A DNA stretch of 64,000 nucleotides from the NCBI GenBank assembly GCA_020249145.1, contig JADCGF010000004.1:1-64000 (forward strand). Direction: 5' to 3'. Under the pieces are notes generated by a model that did no database searches, was not told where the DNA came from, and saw only the letters and a program-made list of their open reading frames with translations. The position numbers and the translations under genes are program-made. Numbering within the stretch: position 1 is the stretch's first letter; the number at the start of each line of letters is the position of its first letter. Source of the DNA: Roseomonas sp. Lineage in GTDB: Bacteria > Pseudomonadota > Alphaproteobacteria > Acetobacterales > Acetobacteraceae. This document shows, in pieces, positions 17,443 through 27,086 of this stretch.

Positions 17443-19524
17443 TCAGGCAGGCAGGGTCACATCCAGATTAAGCGCCGCATCGCAGCGCGCGGTGGCGCCC
17501 GGTGGCAGCACGAGCGTGCATTCACGTTCTTCAATCAGCGCTGGGCCGGCCACGCTTTCGCCCGGGCGAAGCACAAGGCGATTGAGCACCGGCGCTTCGA
17601 CATAGGCGCCGCCAAACCAGGCACGGCGTGTGCCGCGATGCAGGGCGCCTTCCGCTGAAGCGCTTTGCTGCGTGAGGTCCACCACCGGGCGTGGGCCAGC
17701 CACGATCACCTGCCAGGAAACGCATTCCACCGAAAGCGCGGGTTCGGTGCGGCCGTAAAGCGCCAGATAGGCGGCTTCGAATTTCGCGCGTAGCGTTGCG
17801 GCATCGCCCTGCGTGATCGCCTCGGCTGGGATTTCCGCTTCCACCTGAAAACCCTGCCCAGCATAGCGCATGGCGCCCAGAATACGCGCGCGCGCGACTT
17901 CAGGCGCAACACCCGCTGCTGCCGCCATGGCCTTGCCTTGCGCTGTCATGGCGCCGATCACCTCCCGCAATCGCGCGAAATCCAAGCCGACCAAGGGCGC
18001 TACCCAGCCTTGCACAAAGGCGAAGGAAATTGGTGCGGCGAGGAAACCAAAAGCTGAAGCAACGCCTGCGCCAAGCGGTACGATGATACGGCGAAGGCCA
18101 AGCTTCATGCCGATATGGCAGGCATGTACCGGCCCCGCGCCGCCGATCGGCACCATCGCATAGGCATCAATGCGCTTGGCCTTTTCCAAAGCATGGATTG
18201 CCGCCGCCTGCGCCATATTGCCATTGACCGTTTCATGAATGGCCCAGGCCGCTTCCGGCACCGAAAGGCCGAGCGGCTTGCCGATATGTTCAGCCAGCGC
18301 CGCTTCTGCCGCCGCGACATTCAGCTTCATCGCGCCACCCAGGAAGCTTTCAGCGCCAAGATAGCCCAGCACCAAATCCGCATCCGTGACAGTGGGCCGC
18401 GCGCCGCCAAGCCCGTAGCAGGCGGGGCCGGGATCGGAACTCGCACTTTCCGGCCCCACACGCACCAGGCCGAGTTGATCCACCCGCGCAATGGAACCGC
18501 CACCCGCGCCGATTTCGATCATATCAATGACCGGCACCTTGAGCGGCAGGCCACTACCTTTGCGGAAGCGATCCACACGCGCGACTTCAAAATCCAGGCT
18601 GCGCTGTGCTTCGCCATTATCAATCAGCGCGGCTTTGGCGGTAGTGCCGCCCATATCGAAGCATAGGATATCGCGCGCCCCGGCAGCGGCGCCATAAATG
18701 CCGGTGGCTTCCACACCGCCCGCCGGGCCGGATTGCACCAGCCGGATCGGGTGACGCGCGGCGGTTTCTTCCGCGACCGTGCCGCCATCAGATAGCATCA
18801 GGAAAAGCGGGCCGGTCAGGCCGAAGCCGCGCAGGCCATCACTCAGCCGGCGCAGATAGCGTTCAAATACCGGCTGCACATAGGCGTTGCAGACGGTGGT
18901 GGAGGCGCGTTCATATTCGCCGATTTCCGGCACGACTTCCGATGAAAGACAAACCGTGAGATCGGGCACTTCTTCCGCCAGAATTTCCCGCATGCGTGCT
19001 TCATGGGCGGGGTTGCGAAAGGCGTGCAGGAAACAGACTGCAATCGCTTTGGCGCCGGCATCGCGCAAGGCGCGTGTCGCTTCGCGCGCGCCCGCTTCGT
19101 CAAGTGCTTCACGCACTGAACCATCGGGCAGCAGCCGTTCCGCTACACCAAGGCGGCGATGGCGCGGCACCAGCGGTTCCGGCACGCGCATGAATAAATC
19201 ATAGGTATCGTGGCGAAGTTCCGTGCCGATTTCCAAAATATCTCGGAAACCCTTGGTGGTGATAAGGCCCGTGGATACGCCGCGCCGTTCGATCAGCGCA
19301 TTGGCGACCAACGTGGTGCCATGGATCACATGGCGCACTTCTTCCGCTTGCGCGCCGGTGCGCGCCAGCAAATCGCGCACGCCTTCCAGCACCGCTTCTT
19401 CCGGCGCATGGGGCGTGGTGAGGATCTTGCCATTGAAGATGCGCCCATCACGGGAATCGAGCATTACCAAATCCGTGAAGGTGCCGCCGATATCAACACC
19501 AATGCGCCAGGGGGCCGACTTCAT
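17443..19524 (-). CDS. hyuA: Hydantoinase/oxoprolinase subunit A
   Basis: This 693-residue ATP-dependent enzyme subunit has the actin-like ATPase fold: phosphate motif GVDIGGTFTDLVMLD at the N-terminus and DMGGTTAKAAL near residue 290. The family (HyuA, N-methylhydantoinase or 5-oxoprolinase A) opens lactam or hydantoin rings with ATP; the related acetone carboxylase uses a similar fold. It overlaps hyuB by 4 bases (ATGA), so translation is coupled. Together with the gamma-glutamyltransferase upstream, a 5-oxoproline or gamma-glutamyl substrate is reasonable but not proven. Confidence 0.93.
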   Translation of the reverse strand: MKSAPWRIGVDIGGTFTDLVMLDSRDGRIFNGKILTTPHAPEEAVLEGVRDLLARTGAQAEEVRHVIHGTTLVANALIERRGVSTGLITTKGFRDILEIGTELRHDTYDLFMRVPEPLVPRHRRLGVAERLLPDGSVREALDEAGAREATRALRDAGAKAIAVCFLHAFRNPAHEARMREILAEEVPDLTVCLSSEVVPEIGEYERASTTVCNAYVQPVFERYLRRLSDGLRGFGLTGPLFLMLSDGGTVAEETAARHPIRLVQSGPAGGVEATGIYGAAAGARDILCFDMGGTTAKAALIDNGEAQRSLDFEVARVDRFRKGSGLPLKVPVIDMIEIGAGGGSIARVDQLGLVRVGPESASSDPGPACYGLGGARPTVTDADLVLGYLGAESFLGGAMKLNVAAAEAALAEHIGKPLGLSVPEAAWAIHETVNGNMAQAAAIHALEKAKRIDAYAMVPIGGAGPVHACHIGMKLGLRRIIVPLGAGVASAFGFLAAPISFAFVQGWVAPLVGLDFARLREVIGAMTAQGKAMAAAAGVAPEVARARILGAMRYAGQGFQVEAEIPAEAITQGDAATLRAKFEAAYLALYGRTEPALSVECVSWQVIVAGPRPVVDLTQQSASAEGALHRGTRRAWFGGAYVEAPVLNRLVLRPGESVAGPALIEERECTLVLPPGATARCDAALNLDVTLPA

Positions 19525-21119
19525 GGCGTGACATAGCCTTCCTTGATATCGCGGGCGATGGCGGCGGGATCGCGTTCCGCCACTGGCCCCATGCCGCCGC
19601 CGCCTGGCGTTTCATAGGTAATGACATCGCCTGGTTGCAGCACGATGCGCGCCTTGGCGGTGACAGGCTTGCCATTCACCAAATCCCGCCCGCCGCGCCC
19701 GGCTTCGCCGCCCAGCACACCACGCGGCGGGTGCTGCACGCGTTCATGGCGATATGTGGCCGTCACCGGTTTTTCGCCGACCACTTCAAAGGATAAGCGT
19801 TGAGACAGCCCGCCGCGTGTGCGCCCCGCACCGCCGGAATTGGGGATGAGTTCCTTTTCCGCCATCAGCATGGGGACATCGTTTTCGAATTGCTCCACCG
19901 CTTGAGTCGCGACATTGGATGGAAAGGAAAGGCAGGCCGGGCCATCATGTTGCGGTGCGGCGCCATGGCCGCCATTCATGAAAAACATGCGCACATAACG
20001 GCGGCCTTCGGCATTCTCCCCAGTGAAATACACATTCCAAAGCGGGCTGCCGCTTTCCGCAATCACGCGATCGGGGATGAGTTTCGCGAGTGCCGCCAAC
20101 ACCAGCATGGGCAGATAATGGCCCGTCAGGTGCCGCCCCCAAACCGGCGCCGGGCGGCGCGGATTCACAATGGAACCTTCCGGCGCGATGAAGGTAATGG
20201 GGCGGAAGGATCCGTCATTATTCGGGGTGGCGGGATCAAAAGCGCATTTCACCGCGTAATTGGAATAGGCGCGCGTGAAATTGAGCGGCGCATTCACCGG
20301 GCGCGCAATCTGCCCATCCGTGCCGGTAAAATCCAGGATCAGATCACTGCCCTTGATGGTCAGTTTCAGGCGAATGGTGACGGGGTGTTCGAAGCCATCG
20401 GCGGTGACTTCATCTTCCACCACACCATCCGGTGCGGCGGCAATCGCATCACGCATCGCACGTTCGGAACGGGTGAAGATTTCGCCGGCCAGCGCATCCA
20501 CATCATCGATGCCTCCTTCGGCCATGATGCGCGCCAGGCGCTTTTCTGCCTGTTCATAGGCCGCAAATTGCGCGCGGATATCACCAAGCGTTTCATCCGG
20601 CTGGCGCAGATTGGCTTCCATGAAGGCAATCACATCCTCATTCTCCACGCCGCCTTTCAGGATGCGGGTGATGGGGATGGTCAGGCCCTCTTCCCAGGAA
20701 TCGCGCGCATCAACGGAAGGCGCGCCGCCGATATCGGTGGAATGAAAGGTGCTGCCCAGCCAGGAAATCACGCGGCCCTTGGCGAAGATGGGCTTGATCA
20801 TGGTGATGTCATTCAAATGGCCGGTGCCGTAATAGCCATCATTTGAAATCAGTACATCGCCGGGCGAAAGCCGTTCCACCGGGTAGCGTTGCAGCATGAC
20901 CGCGAGTGTGCGCGGCATGGTGCCGACGAAGGAAGGGACGGAACGCGAGGATTGCGCGAATTGCCGCCCGCTGCTGTCCATCAGGCCAATCGCCATATCC
21001 CAATTATCACGCACGACGGAGGAGAATGAGGTGCGGACAAAACTCTGCGCTGTTTCATCCATAAGCCCGGCAATGCGCTGCCAGGCGGTGCCAAGCCGAA
21101 GGGCGGAAAAGCTGGACAT
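19521..21119 (-). CDS. hyuB: Hydantoinase/oxoprolinase subunit B
   Basis: The 532-residue partner of HyuA matches the HyuB family: 'DNWDMAIGLMDSSGRQFAQSS' near residue 40, 'DVLISNDGYYGTGHLNDITM' near 90, GNV-like 'NAPLNFTRAYSNYAVKCAFDP' near 270, and the C-terminal GG.GRTRGGLSQRL and TPGGGGMGP (split motifs). Both subunits are needed for ATP-driven ring opening. The second ATG (21119) is preferred since AAGGAG is 7 bases before it, whereas the first ATG at 21125 is only one base away. It follows the TPP-enzyme gene by 12 bases. Confidence 0.93.
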   Translation of the reverse strand: MSSFSALRLGTAWQRIAGLMDETAQSFVRTSFSSVVRDNWDMAIGLMDSSGRQFAQSSRSVPSFVGTMPRTLAVMLQRYPVERLSPGDVLISNDGYYGTGHLNDITMIKPIFAKGRVISWLGSTFHSTDIGGAPSVDARDSWEEGLTIPITRILKGGVENEDVIAFMEANLRQPDETLGDIRAQFAAYEQAEKRLARIMAEGGIDDVDALAGEIFTRSERAMRDAIAAAPDGVVEDEVTADGFEHPVTIRLKLTIKGSDLILDFTGTDGQIARPVNAPLNFTRAYSNYAVKCAFDPATPNNDGSFRPITFIAPEGSIVNPRRPAPVWGRHLTGHYLPMLVLAALAKLIPDRVIAESGSPLWNVYFTGENAEGRRYVRMFFMNGGHGAAPQHDGPACLSFPSNVATQAVEQFENDVPMLMAEKELIPNSGGAGRTRGGLSQRLSFEVVGEKPVTATYRHERVQHPPRGVLGGEAGRGGRDLVNGKPVTAKARIVLQPGDVITYETPGGGGMGPVAERDPAAIARDIKEGYVTP

Positions 21120-21131
21120 GGCCATTCTCCT

Positions 21132-22730
21132 TCAGCCGCGCATGGCTTGCAGCTGCGCAGCATAGCCGGCTGGGTTCACCATCACGTCAATCAGGCTTGG
21201 GCCTTTATGGGCAAAAGCCGCATCAAGCGCAGTGATGTATTCTGCTTCCGTGCTGGCGCGGAAACCTGCGGCGCCAAAGCCTTCAGCAATGGCGGCGAAA
21301 TCCGGCCGTGCCCAGCGCACGCCTTCGGGGGGTAATTGTCGTTGCTGCTGCTTGATATCAATCAGCGATAGCGCGCCATCATTGAAGACAATGGTGATGC
21401 AGGGTGCGCCGGCTTCGGCTGCGGTGGCAAGTTCCGCCACACACATCATCAGCCCGCCATCGCCGGTAAAGGCAATGGCACCATCCGCGGGGTTTGCCAA
21501 AGCAGCGGCCAGCGCGGCAGGTAAGGCAAAGCCCATAGAAGCAAGCCCGTTGGAAATCAGCACATCGCGCGGTGCCGCGCATTCCCAGAAGGCGGTTGCT
21601 GAGAACATATGCGCGCCGGCATCCACGCTGATACGCGGGCGGCGCCCGGCGCGCCTTGCGGCTTCCTGCGCCAGCGTCACAATGCGTGGCGGTGCAACAC
21701 CGCCCGAGCCTTGCCACGTAAGCGCGGCGCGCATCGTATCGCGATGCCCTGCAATCACCGCGTCATTCCAGGCGCTGCGCTGCGCGCTTTGTGTCAGCGC
21801 GGTGAAGGCAGGCTCCAGCGCGCCATGCAGTGATGCGGTGGGCGCGACGTAATGCACGGGATGCGCGCGCAGCCCGATATCCAAGACCGGCGCGCTGTAG
21901 CGCCAGGGTTGCAGGATCAGTTCCACCGGATCGAGGCCCGCGAGGATGATCAAATCCGCATCCTGCACGCAGGGCGCTTCCAAAGAGCCGCCCGTGAAAA
22001 TGCCAACAAAATGCGGATCAGCATCCGCGATCACGCCCTTGGCCTTGTAGGTGACAAGCGCGGGGCAGCCTAGCGCCGCGACCAAGGCGCGCAGAGGCTC
22101 TGCTGCATCCAAGGCTTCAAGCCCGGCCAGGATCACCGGCTTCTTCGCGGCCTTCAGCATGGCGCGCGCTTTTGCCAAAGCGCTTTCATCCAGCGGCGCA
22201 ATGCTGCGCCCAGGCAAAGCCAGCAATTCCCCCGCCGGGCGGCGCGCGGCTTCGCTGGTCAAATCTAGATGCACTGGGCCGATTGGCGCCGTGCCGGCAA
22301 GATCAAGCAAAGCCTCAATCTCGGCGGCGGGGTTATCGCCACGCGCTTGCGTATAGCCTTTCACCAATTCAGCGCTGGCGGCGCGCTGATCAAATACTTG
22401 ATGCGTGATGTAGCTGAGTTGCTTTTCGGTGAAGCCATCAGTCAGCAGCAGCACCGGCGCACGTTCCAGCGCGGCGCAGGCAATGCCATTCAGCGCATTC
22501 ATCAAGCCCGGCCCTTTGGTGGTCAGCACCACTCCAGGTGCGCCGGTTACTTCCGCATCCGCCACCGCCATCATCGCGGCATTGCCTTCATGCCGCGCCA
22601 GAATGAAGCGAATGCCGAAACGCTCGGCTGCTGCGATGACATCCAGCGAAGAACCACCGCCCGGCACGCCATAAATCCGCTTGGTGCCGCGCCGTGCGAG
22701 CGCCGCCAGCAGATATTCCGCCGTATTCAT
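21132..22730 (-). CDS. Thiamine diphosphate-dependent enzyme (acetolactate synthase/benzoylformate decarboxylase-like)
   Basis: The 532 residues have the three-domain layout of the TPP decarboxylase family: an N-terminal Pyr domain with catalytic Glu48 in RHEGNAAMM, a central Rossmann-like domain (about 190-330), and a C-terminal PP domain with the cofactor motif GDGGLMM and FNDGALS about 28 residues later. It is shorter than acetolactate synthase catalytic subunits and has no regulatory subunit nearby, so it is more likely a decarboxylase, oxalyl-type lyase or sulfo-compound enzyme than a branched-chain biosynthetic enzyme. The exact reaction is unknown. Its stop-start overlap with the upstream ggt-like gene is 4 bases. 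Confidence 0.85.
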   Translation of the reverse strand: MNTAEYLLAALARRGTKRIYGVPGGGSSLDVIAAAERFGIRFILARHEGNAAMMAVADAEVTGAPGVVLTTKGPGLMNALNGIACAALERAPVLLLTDGFTEKQLSYITHQVFDQRAASAELVKGYTQARGDNPAAEIEALLDLAGTAPIGPVHLDLTSEAARRPAGELLALPGRSIAPLDESALAKARAMLKAAKKPVILAGLEALDAAEPLRALVAALGCPALVTYKAKGVIADADPHFVGIFTGGSLEAPCVQDADLIILAGLDPVELILQPWRYSAPVLDIGLRAHPVHYVAPTASLHGALEPAFTALTQSAQRSAWNDAVIAGHRDTMRAALTWQGSGGVAPPRIVTLAQEAARRAGRRPRISVDAGAHMFSATAFWECAAPRDVLISNGLASMGFALPAALAAALANPADGAIAFTGDGGLMMCVAELATAAEAGAPCITIVFNDGALSLIDIKQQQRQLPPEGVRWARPDFAAIAEGFGAAGFRASTEAEYITALDAAFAHKGPSLIDVMVNPAGYAAQLQAMRG

Positions 22731-24415
22731 GCGCGGACGCGGTCCGGCCAGAAGCGTACACCTTGCCGCGCCAAGCCGCCGCCCAAGCCAATGGCGGTAC
22801 CATCCGCGCGCCAGCAGGCCGCCCCTTCCATGCTGCCATCAGCGCTAAAGCCAATCGCGTTCATGCCGCCGCCAACATGCGGCGTGGGCGCCACCTGATG
22901 CCCGCGCTTGGCGAGCGCTTCAAGCACCGCCGCATCAAAAGCAGGTTCCACTTCCACCGTCGCACCTTGTGTCCAAAGCCGCGGCGCTTCCACCGCTTCC
23001 TGCAACGTCATGCCGTGATCCACCAGATTGAGGAAACCCTGCATGACTGAACCGAAAATCCGCAAACCACCCGGCATGCCAAGCGCATAAGCGGGCTTGC
23101 CATCACGCAAGGCAATCAGCGGCGCCTGCGAAGTCGTGATGCGCTTGCCGGGCGCAACAGACAACGCCTTGCCTGGGCGCGGATCGAATAGCGCCATGTA
23201 GTTATTCGGGATCAAGCCTGTGCCCGGCACCAGGAAGCGCGCGCCAAACAGCGAATTGATGGTCTGGGTGGAACAAACAATATTGCCCTTTTCATCAGCG
23301 ACCGTGACATGGGTGGTATTGGCGCTTTCTCCGGGGCTGACGCCCGGCCCCCAGATCTGCGCGCGCAGCATATCAATCGCGGCGCGGCGTTCATCGCCAT
23401 AAGCGCGCGAAATCAGCCGCGCGACGGGCACATCCACAAAGGCAGGATCGGCAGTGGCGGCGGCGCGATCGGCGAAGGCAATCTTCAAGGCCTCGGCCAG
23501 CAGATGCAGCGTATCGGCGCTACCAAAACCCAGGCTGCGCAGATCGAAGCCTTCCAATATGTTCAGCATTTGCAGCACATGCACGCCGGAAGAAGCGGGC
23601 GGCGGTGGCAATAAAACTTCATAGCCGCGATAAGGGCCGCGCAAGGGCGCGCGTTCTATCGTCGCGAAATCGGTGATATCAGCAGCCGAGACAATACCGC
23701 CCGCCTTCCTGATACCATCAGCAATCGCGCTGCCCAAGGCGCCATTCAATACGCCCGGGCCTTCGCGCGCGATCAGCGTGAGTGTTTCCGCATATTCCGC
23801 CTGGATCAGCCGCGCGCCTGGCTTGATCGGCGCGCCGCCCGGCAGCAGCAACGCCGCAATAGCGCGATCGCGCGCCAAATCATGCGCGGCTTCGCCGATG
23901 CATTCCGCCAAATAGGGCGTCACGTTGAAGCCGCGCGCCGCATGGCGAATGGCCGGCGCCATCACATCCGCCAGCGGCAGGCTGCCGAAACCTTCAAGCG
24001 TTTCGCACCAGGCGCGCAAATTGCCGGGCACCGCAACTGAAAGCGGCCCAACCACATTGGCGCGGCCCGTTGCTTCGAAATTCATCGCATTGCTGGGCTC
24101 AGCCGGTGAGAACATATCGGCGCGCGCGGCGGCGGGGGCGGTGGAAAGCCCGTCAATCACCGTATGGCGCCCGTCAGGCAGACGCAGATGCGCCATGCCG
24201 CCACCCAGAATGCCCACCATCATGGGCTCAACCACCGTCAGCGTGAACAGCGCGGCGATGGCGCCATCCACCGCATTGCCGCCGGCGGCCAGCATTTCCG
24301 CCCCAGCGGCGGAAGCGAGCGGATGGTTTGTCACCACCATGCCGCGTGTGCCAAGGGCGGGGCGTTTTTCGCAATCAAAGCTGGTGCTGGTGCGTGATCG
24401 CCAATTATGCTGCAT
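22727..24415 (-). CDS. ggt: Gamma-glutamyltransferase family protein
   Basis: This 562-residue Ntn hydrolase starts with TRGMVVTNHPLASAAGAEML and NAVDGAIAALFTLTVVEP, typical of the family. The autoprocessing/nucleophile Thr is in NTTHVTVADEKGN at about residue 367, and the small subunit contains GKRITTSQAPLI and LGMPGGLRIFGSVMQ. No cleavable signal peptide is visible, so it may act in the cytoplasm, unlike periplasmic GGT of enterobacteria. The start at 24415 avoids overlap with the MFS gene, which ends at 24427. Members act on glutathione and other gamma-glutamyl compounds; some are acylases or have unknown substrates. It is translationally coupled to the TPP enzyme. Confidence 0.9.
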   Translation of the reverse strand: MQHNWRSRTSTSFDCEKRPALGTRGMVVTNHPLASAAGAEMLAAGGNAVDGAIAALFTLTVVEPMMVGILGGGMAHLRLPDGRHTVIDGLSTAPAAARADMFSPAEPSNAMNFEATGRANVVGPLSVAVPGNLRAWCETLEGFGSLPLADVMAPAIRHAARGFNVTPYLAECIGEAAHDLARDRAIAALLLPGGAPIKPGARLIQAEYAETLTLIAREGPGVLNGALGSAIADGIRKAGGIVSAADITDFATIERAPLRGPYRGYEVLLPPPPASSGVHVLQMLNILEGFDLRSLGFGSADTLHLLAEALKIAFADRAAATADPAFVDVPVARLISRAYGDERRAAIDMLRAQIWGPGVSPGESANTTHVTVADEKGNIVCSTQTINSLFGARFLVPGTGLIPNNYMALFDPRPGKALSVAPGKRITTSQAPLIALRDGKPAYALGMPGGLRIFGSVMQGFLNLVDHGMTLQEAVEAPRLWTQGATVEVEPAFDAAVLEALAKRGHQVAPTPHVGGGMNAIGFSADGSMEGAACWRADGTAIGLGGGLARQGVRFWPDRVRA

Positions 24416-24426
24416 CGGTATTTCCT

Positions 24427-25590
24427 TTATTGCCGAACACGCATCATGAACAAGGCTGCCACTGCCGCAACGCCAAGCAGCGCGGTCAGCCACAATGCAG
24501 CCGCGCCGTAATCATCCAGCAGCAGCCCAAAAAGCAAAGGCGCAAAAGCCTGCGAAGCGCGCGCCGGCGCGGTGATGAAGCCCTGGCGCTGCCCGTAACC
24601 AACCGGCCCGAATAGCGCGAGCGGAAGCGTGCCGCGCGTGATGGTCAGCAAGCCATTCCCCGCGCCATGGATAATCACAAAAAGCGCAGCGAAGGGCGCG
24701 CCAAGCGCCATCAGCACCACCACGGCCACAGGATGCGCACCGGCAGCGATGCGTGCGGAGAAAAGCGGGTTCATCTTGCGCATCATGGTGAATTCCACCA
24801 CGCGCGCAGCGACCTGCGCTGGCCCCATCAAAGCGCCAGCCGCAATGGCGGCGGTGAGCGTTGTTCCTGCGGATTGCAGCAGCCCCGGCAAATGCGCGCC
24901 AAGCGCGGTGGAACTGAAACTCGCCGTTGCCAACACAAAGGCGAGCAGGATCATATCGCGCTTACGGTCGCGCGATTCCTCAGCCGAAAGCGGCGGCGCG
25001 GCCTCCTTCGGTGGTGGCGGTGGCGCTTGCGGGATTAGAAAGCGATTGAGCGGCAGGCAGATGAAAAGATGCAAAGCAACCCAGCCCAAGCAGGCACCGC
25101 GCCAGCCCCATTCCGCTTCCATCAGCGCGGAAAGCGGCCAACCCACCGTGCTGGCAAAGCCCGCAATCAGCGTAATGCCTGTGATGCTATTGCGCGCATC
25201 CTTGCCGTAAAGCCCGGCAAGAGTCGCGAAGGCCGCATCGTAAAGCCCCATCGCCATGGCAATGCCAATGATGAACCAGCTTAGGATCAGCATCGGCAGG
25301 CCATTGGCAAACGCCATGATCAGCAGGCCAAGGATAAAAATCAGATTCGAAATGGCCAGCACATCGCGCCCGCCGCGCTGATCAATCGCGCGGCCCGCCG
25401 CCGGCCCCAGCAGCGCGGTCAGCAAAAGCGAGCCCGAAAACACGCCAAAGACCAGGGCGCGCGACAGGCCCAAATCCTCGGCAATTGGTGCGGCCAGAAT
25501 CGCCGGCAGATAATAGGAAGACCCCCAGGCCAGGGTCTGGGTGGTGCCGAGCACTGTTACCACCCTGGCCTTGGAAGCAGAGCTACTCAC
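24427..25590 (-). CDS. MFS transporter
   Basis: This 387-residue membrane protein has about 12 predicted hydrophobic segments in two halves joined by a polar loop (PPPPPKEAAPPLSAEESRDRKR near residue 195). The loop between helices 2 and 3, GRAIDQRGGRDVLAISN, matches the MFS signature. It resembles transporters of the monocarboxylate/oxalate-formate type. The start is GTG at 25590; the ribosome binding site is weak. Its position within the gamma-glutamyl/oxoprolinase operon suggests it imports the operon's substrate. The ligand is unknown. Confidence 0.88.
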   Translation of the reverse strand: MSSSASKARVVTVLGTTQTLAWGSSYYLPAILAAPIAEDLGLSRALVFGVFSGSLLLTALLGPAAGRAIDQRGGRDVLAISNLIFILGLLIMAFANGLPMLILSWFIIGIAMAMGLYDAAFATLAGLYGKDARNSITGITLIAGFASTVGWPLSALMEAEWGWRGACLGWVALHLFICLPLNRFLIPQAPPPPPKEAAPPLSAEESRDRKRDMILLAFVLATASFSSTALGAHLPGLLQSAGTTLTAAIAAGALMGPAQVAARVVEFTMMRKMNPLFSARIAAGAHPVAVVVLMALGAPFAALFVIIHGAGNGLLTITRGTLPLALFGPVGYGQRQGFITAPARASQAFAPLLFGLLLDDYGAAALWLTALLGVAAVAALFMMRVRQ

Positions 25591-25611
25591 GGAAAAAGCC
25601 CAAACGCGGCT

Positions 25612-26670
25612 TCAATCCGTAATTGCGCGGCCACGCGCCGCGGCATAGCGTTCTGCGAAACGGCCCTTCACTTCCGGGTTGATGATGCGCGGCGGCATCT
25701 TCCCGGCGGCACAGGCGGAAAAGGCTTCGGCTGCGATGCGCGTGATCATGGAACGGCTTTCATGCGTGACCCCCGCCGTGTGCTGCGTGCAGATCACCGC
25801 CGGGTGCCACAGCAGCGGGTGATCCTTGGGCGGGGGTTCCTGTTCCCAAACATCCAAACCGGCGGAGGCCAATTGCCCGGATTCCAGCGCGGCCAGCACA
25901 TCGGCTTCATCATGAATGGAACCGCGCGCCGTCGTGACCAGAATGGCGCCCTTCTTCATGCCGGCCAGCGCCTTGGCATCAATTATGGCACGGCTTTCGG
26001 GTGTTAGCGGGCAATGCACGCTCACAATATCAGATTGCGCCAGCAATTCGGCCAGCTCCACCTTTTCCGCACCGCGCTTCGCCACGGTTTCGGCATCCAC
26101 ATAAGGATCATAGGCCAGCACGCGGCAGTTGAAGGCCGCCTTCACAATCGCGGTGGTGCGCGACCCCACATTGCCAATGCCAATCACGCCAACAATCTTG
26201 CCGAGCAGATTATTGCCCATAAACACTTCGCGACGCTTGGCTTCCCCCGCGCGCATGGCGGCATGGGTCTGTGGCATTTTCTTGATCAACGCCAACATCA
26301 TGCCAACGGCATGTTCCGCCACGGCTTCGGCATTGCCGCCGGCCTGGTTCACCAGCAACACGCCCGCCTTGGTGCAGGATTGCGGGTTGACCGTGTCATA
26401 CCCGGCACCCTGGGATGCCACCATCAGCAGATTGGGCAGGCGCTGCAACAGCGCATCATGCACATGAAGCGCCTTGGGCAATTCATCGCGCGACGCGCGC
26501 ACATAATACCCATCACAGGTGGCGAGTTCGGCGATCGCGGCTTCTTCCCCATTTTCCAGGGAAAGCCGCACCACTTCCAGGGCCGGATCGGCGGTGGCAG
26601 TTTCCAGAAAGCTTGGATGCGGCACGCGTTCCAGATAGGCGACGCGGAATGGCTTATTGACTGCGGACAA
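25612..26670 (-). CDS. D-isomer specific 2-hydroxyacid dehydrogenase (PGDH-like)
   Basis: The 352 residues contain the NAD-binding motif GVIGIGNVGS near residue 160, the AHGM-type 'AVAEHAVGMMLAL', the active-site Arg in TTARGSIHDE, the Glu region 'DVWEQEPPPKDHPL' and catalytic His in QHTAGVT. These match the phosphoglycerate/2-hydroxyacid dehydrogenase family, without an ACT domain. It could reduce or oxidise a 2-oxo/2-hydroxyacid formed by the TPP enzyme of the same operon. A TTG at 26670 with GGGGGAAGAG just upstream is the likely start; a TTG at 26691 is the alternative. It is the first gene of the six-gene operon. Confidence 0.88.
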   Translation of the reverse strand: MSAVNKPFRVAYLERVPHPSFLETATADPALEVVRLSLENGEEAAIAELATCDGYYVRASRDELPKALHVHDALLQRLPNLLMVASQGAGYDTVNPQSCTKAGVLLVNQAGGNAEAVAEHAVGMMLALIKKMPQTHAAMRAGEAKRREVFMGNNLLGKIVGVIGIGNVGSRTTAIVKAAFNCRVLAYDPYVDAETVAKRGAEKVELAELLAQSDIVSVHCPLTPESRAIIDAKALAGMKKGAILVTTARGSIHDEADVLAALESGQLASAGLDVWEQEPPPKDHPLLWHPAVICTQHTAGVTHESRSMITRIAAEAFSACAAGKMPPRIINPEVKGRFAERYAAARGRAITD

Positions 26671-26737
26671 GTTCTCTTCCCCCTTGCTCAATGCCGGGGA
26701 TGCTAGACTTGGTTTTGCCGGGGCGCCAGACCGGGGT

Positions 26738-27055
26738 TTAGCGCCTGACCGTCAGCAGATAAGCCACAATGTTATCCAACTCCTCCCGGCTTAGCCGGTA
26801 ATCCGGCATATTGGCATGCGGCGTGCGCAAATAGGCACGCAGCGACATGGAAGTTGTGGAAGGCAGCGCGGCAATGGCGGCGAAGCTTGGCGCAATATCC
26901 GTGGCCGGTCCGGGACCGCCAGGCGCGATGTGGTGGCAATTGGCGCACCAGCTTGCGGCCAAGCGCTGGCCGGCAATCGGGTCCCCAGGTTCCATCTGCG
27001 CCAGCGCCGCGCCCGGCAGCGCCGCCAATACGCATGCGATCAGCCAATGGCGCAT
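26738..27055 (-). CDS. Small monohaem cytochrome c
   Basis: This 105-residue exported protein has a signal peptide (RHWLIACVLAALPGAALAQ), one haem site CANCHH near residue 38 and a Met ligand candidate in HANMPDY near residue 82, followed by the helix 'LSREELDNIVAYLLTV' typical of class I cytochromes. It would carry electrons in the periplasm. AGGAGG lies 7 bases before the ATG at 27055. It is 31 bases after the frameshifted SDR gene and 67 bases before the dehydrogenase operon start, on the same strand. Its partner oxidase or dehydrogenase is unknown. Confidence 0.9.
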   Translation of the reverse strand: MRHWLIACVLAALPGAALAQMEPGDPIAGQRLAASWCANCHHIAPGGPGPATDIAPSFAAIAALPSTTSMSLRAYLRTPHANMPDYRLSREELDNIVAYLLTVRR

Positions 27056-27086
27056 TTTGATCCTCCTGCTTCTGGGTGGCTTTGCC

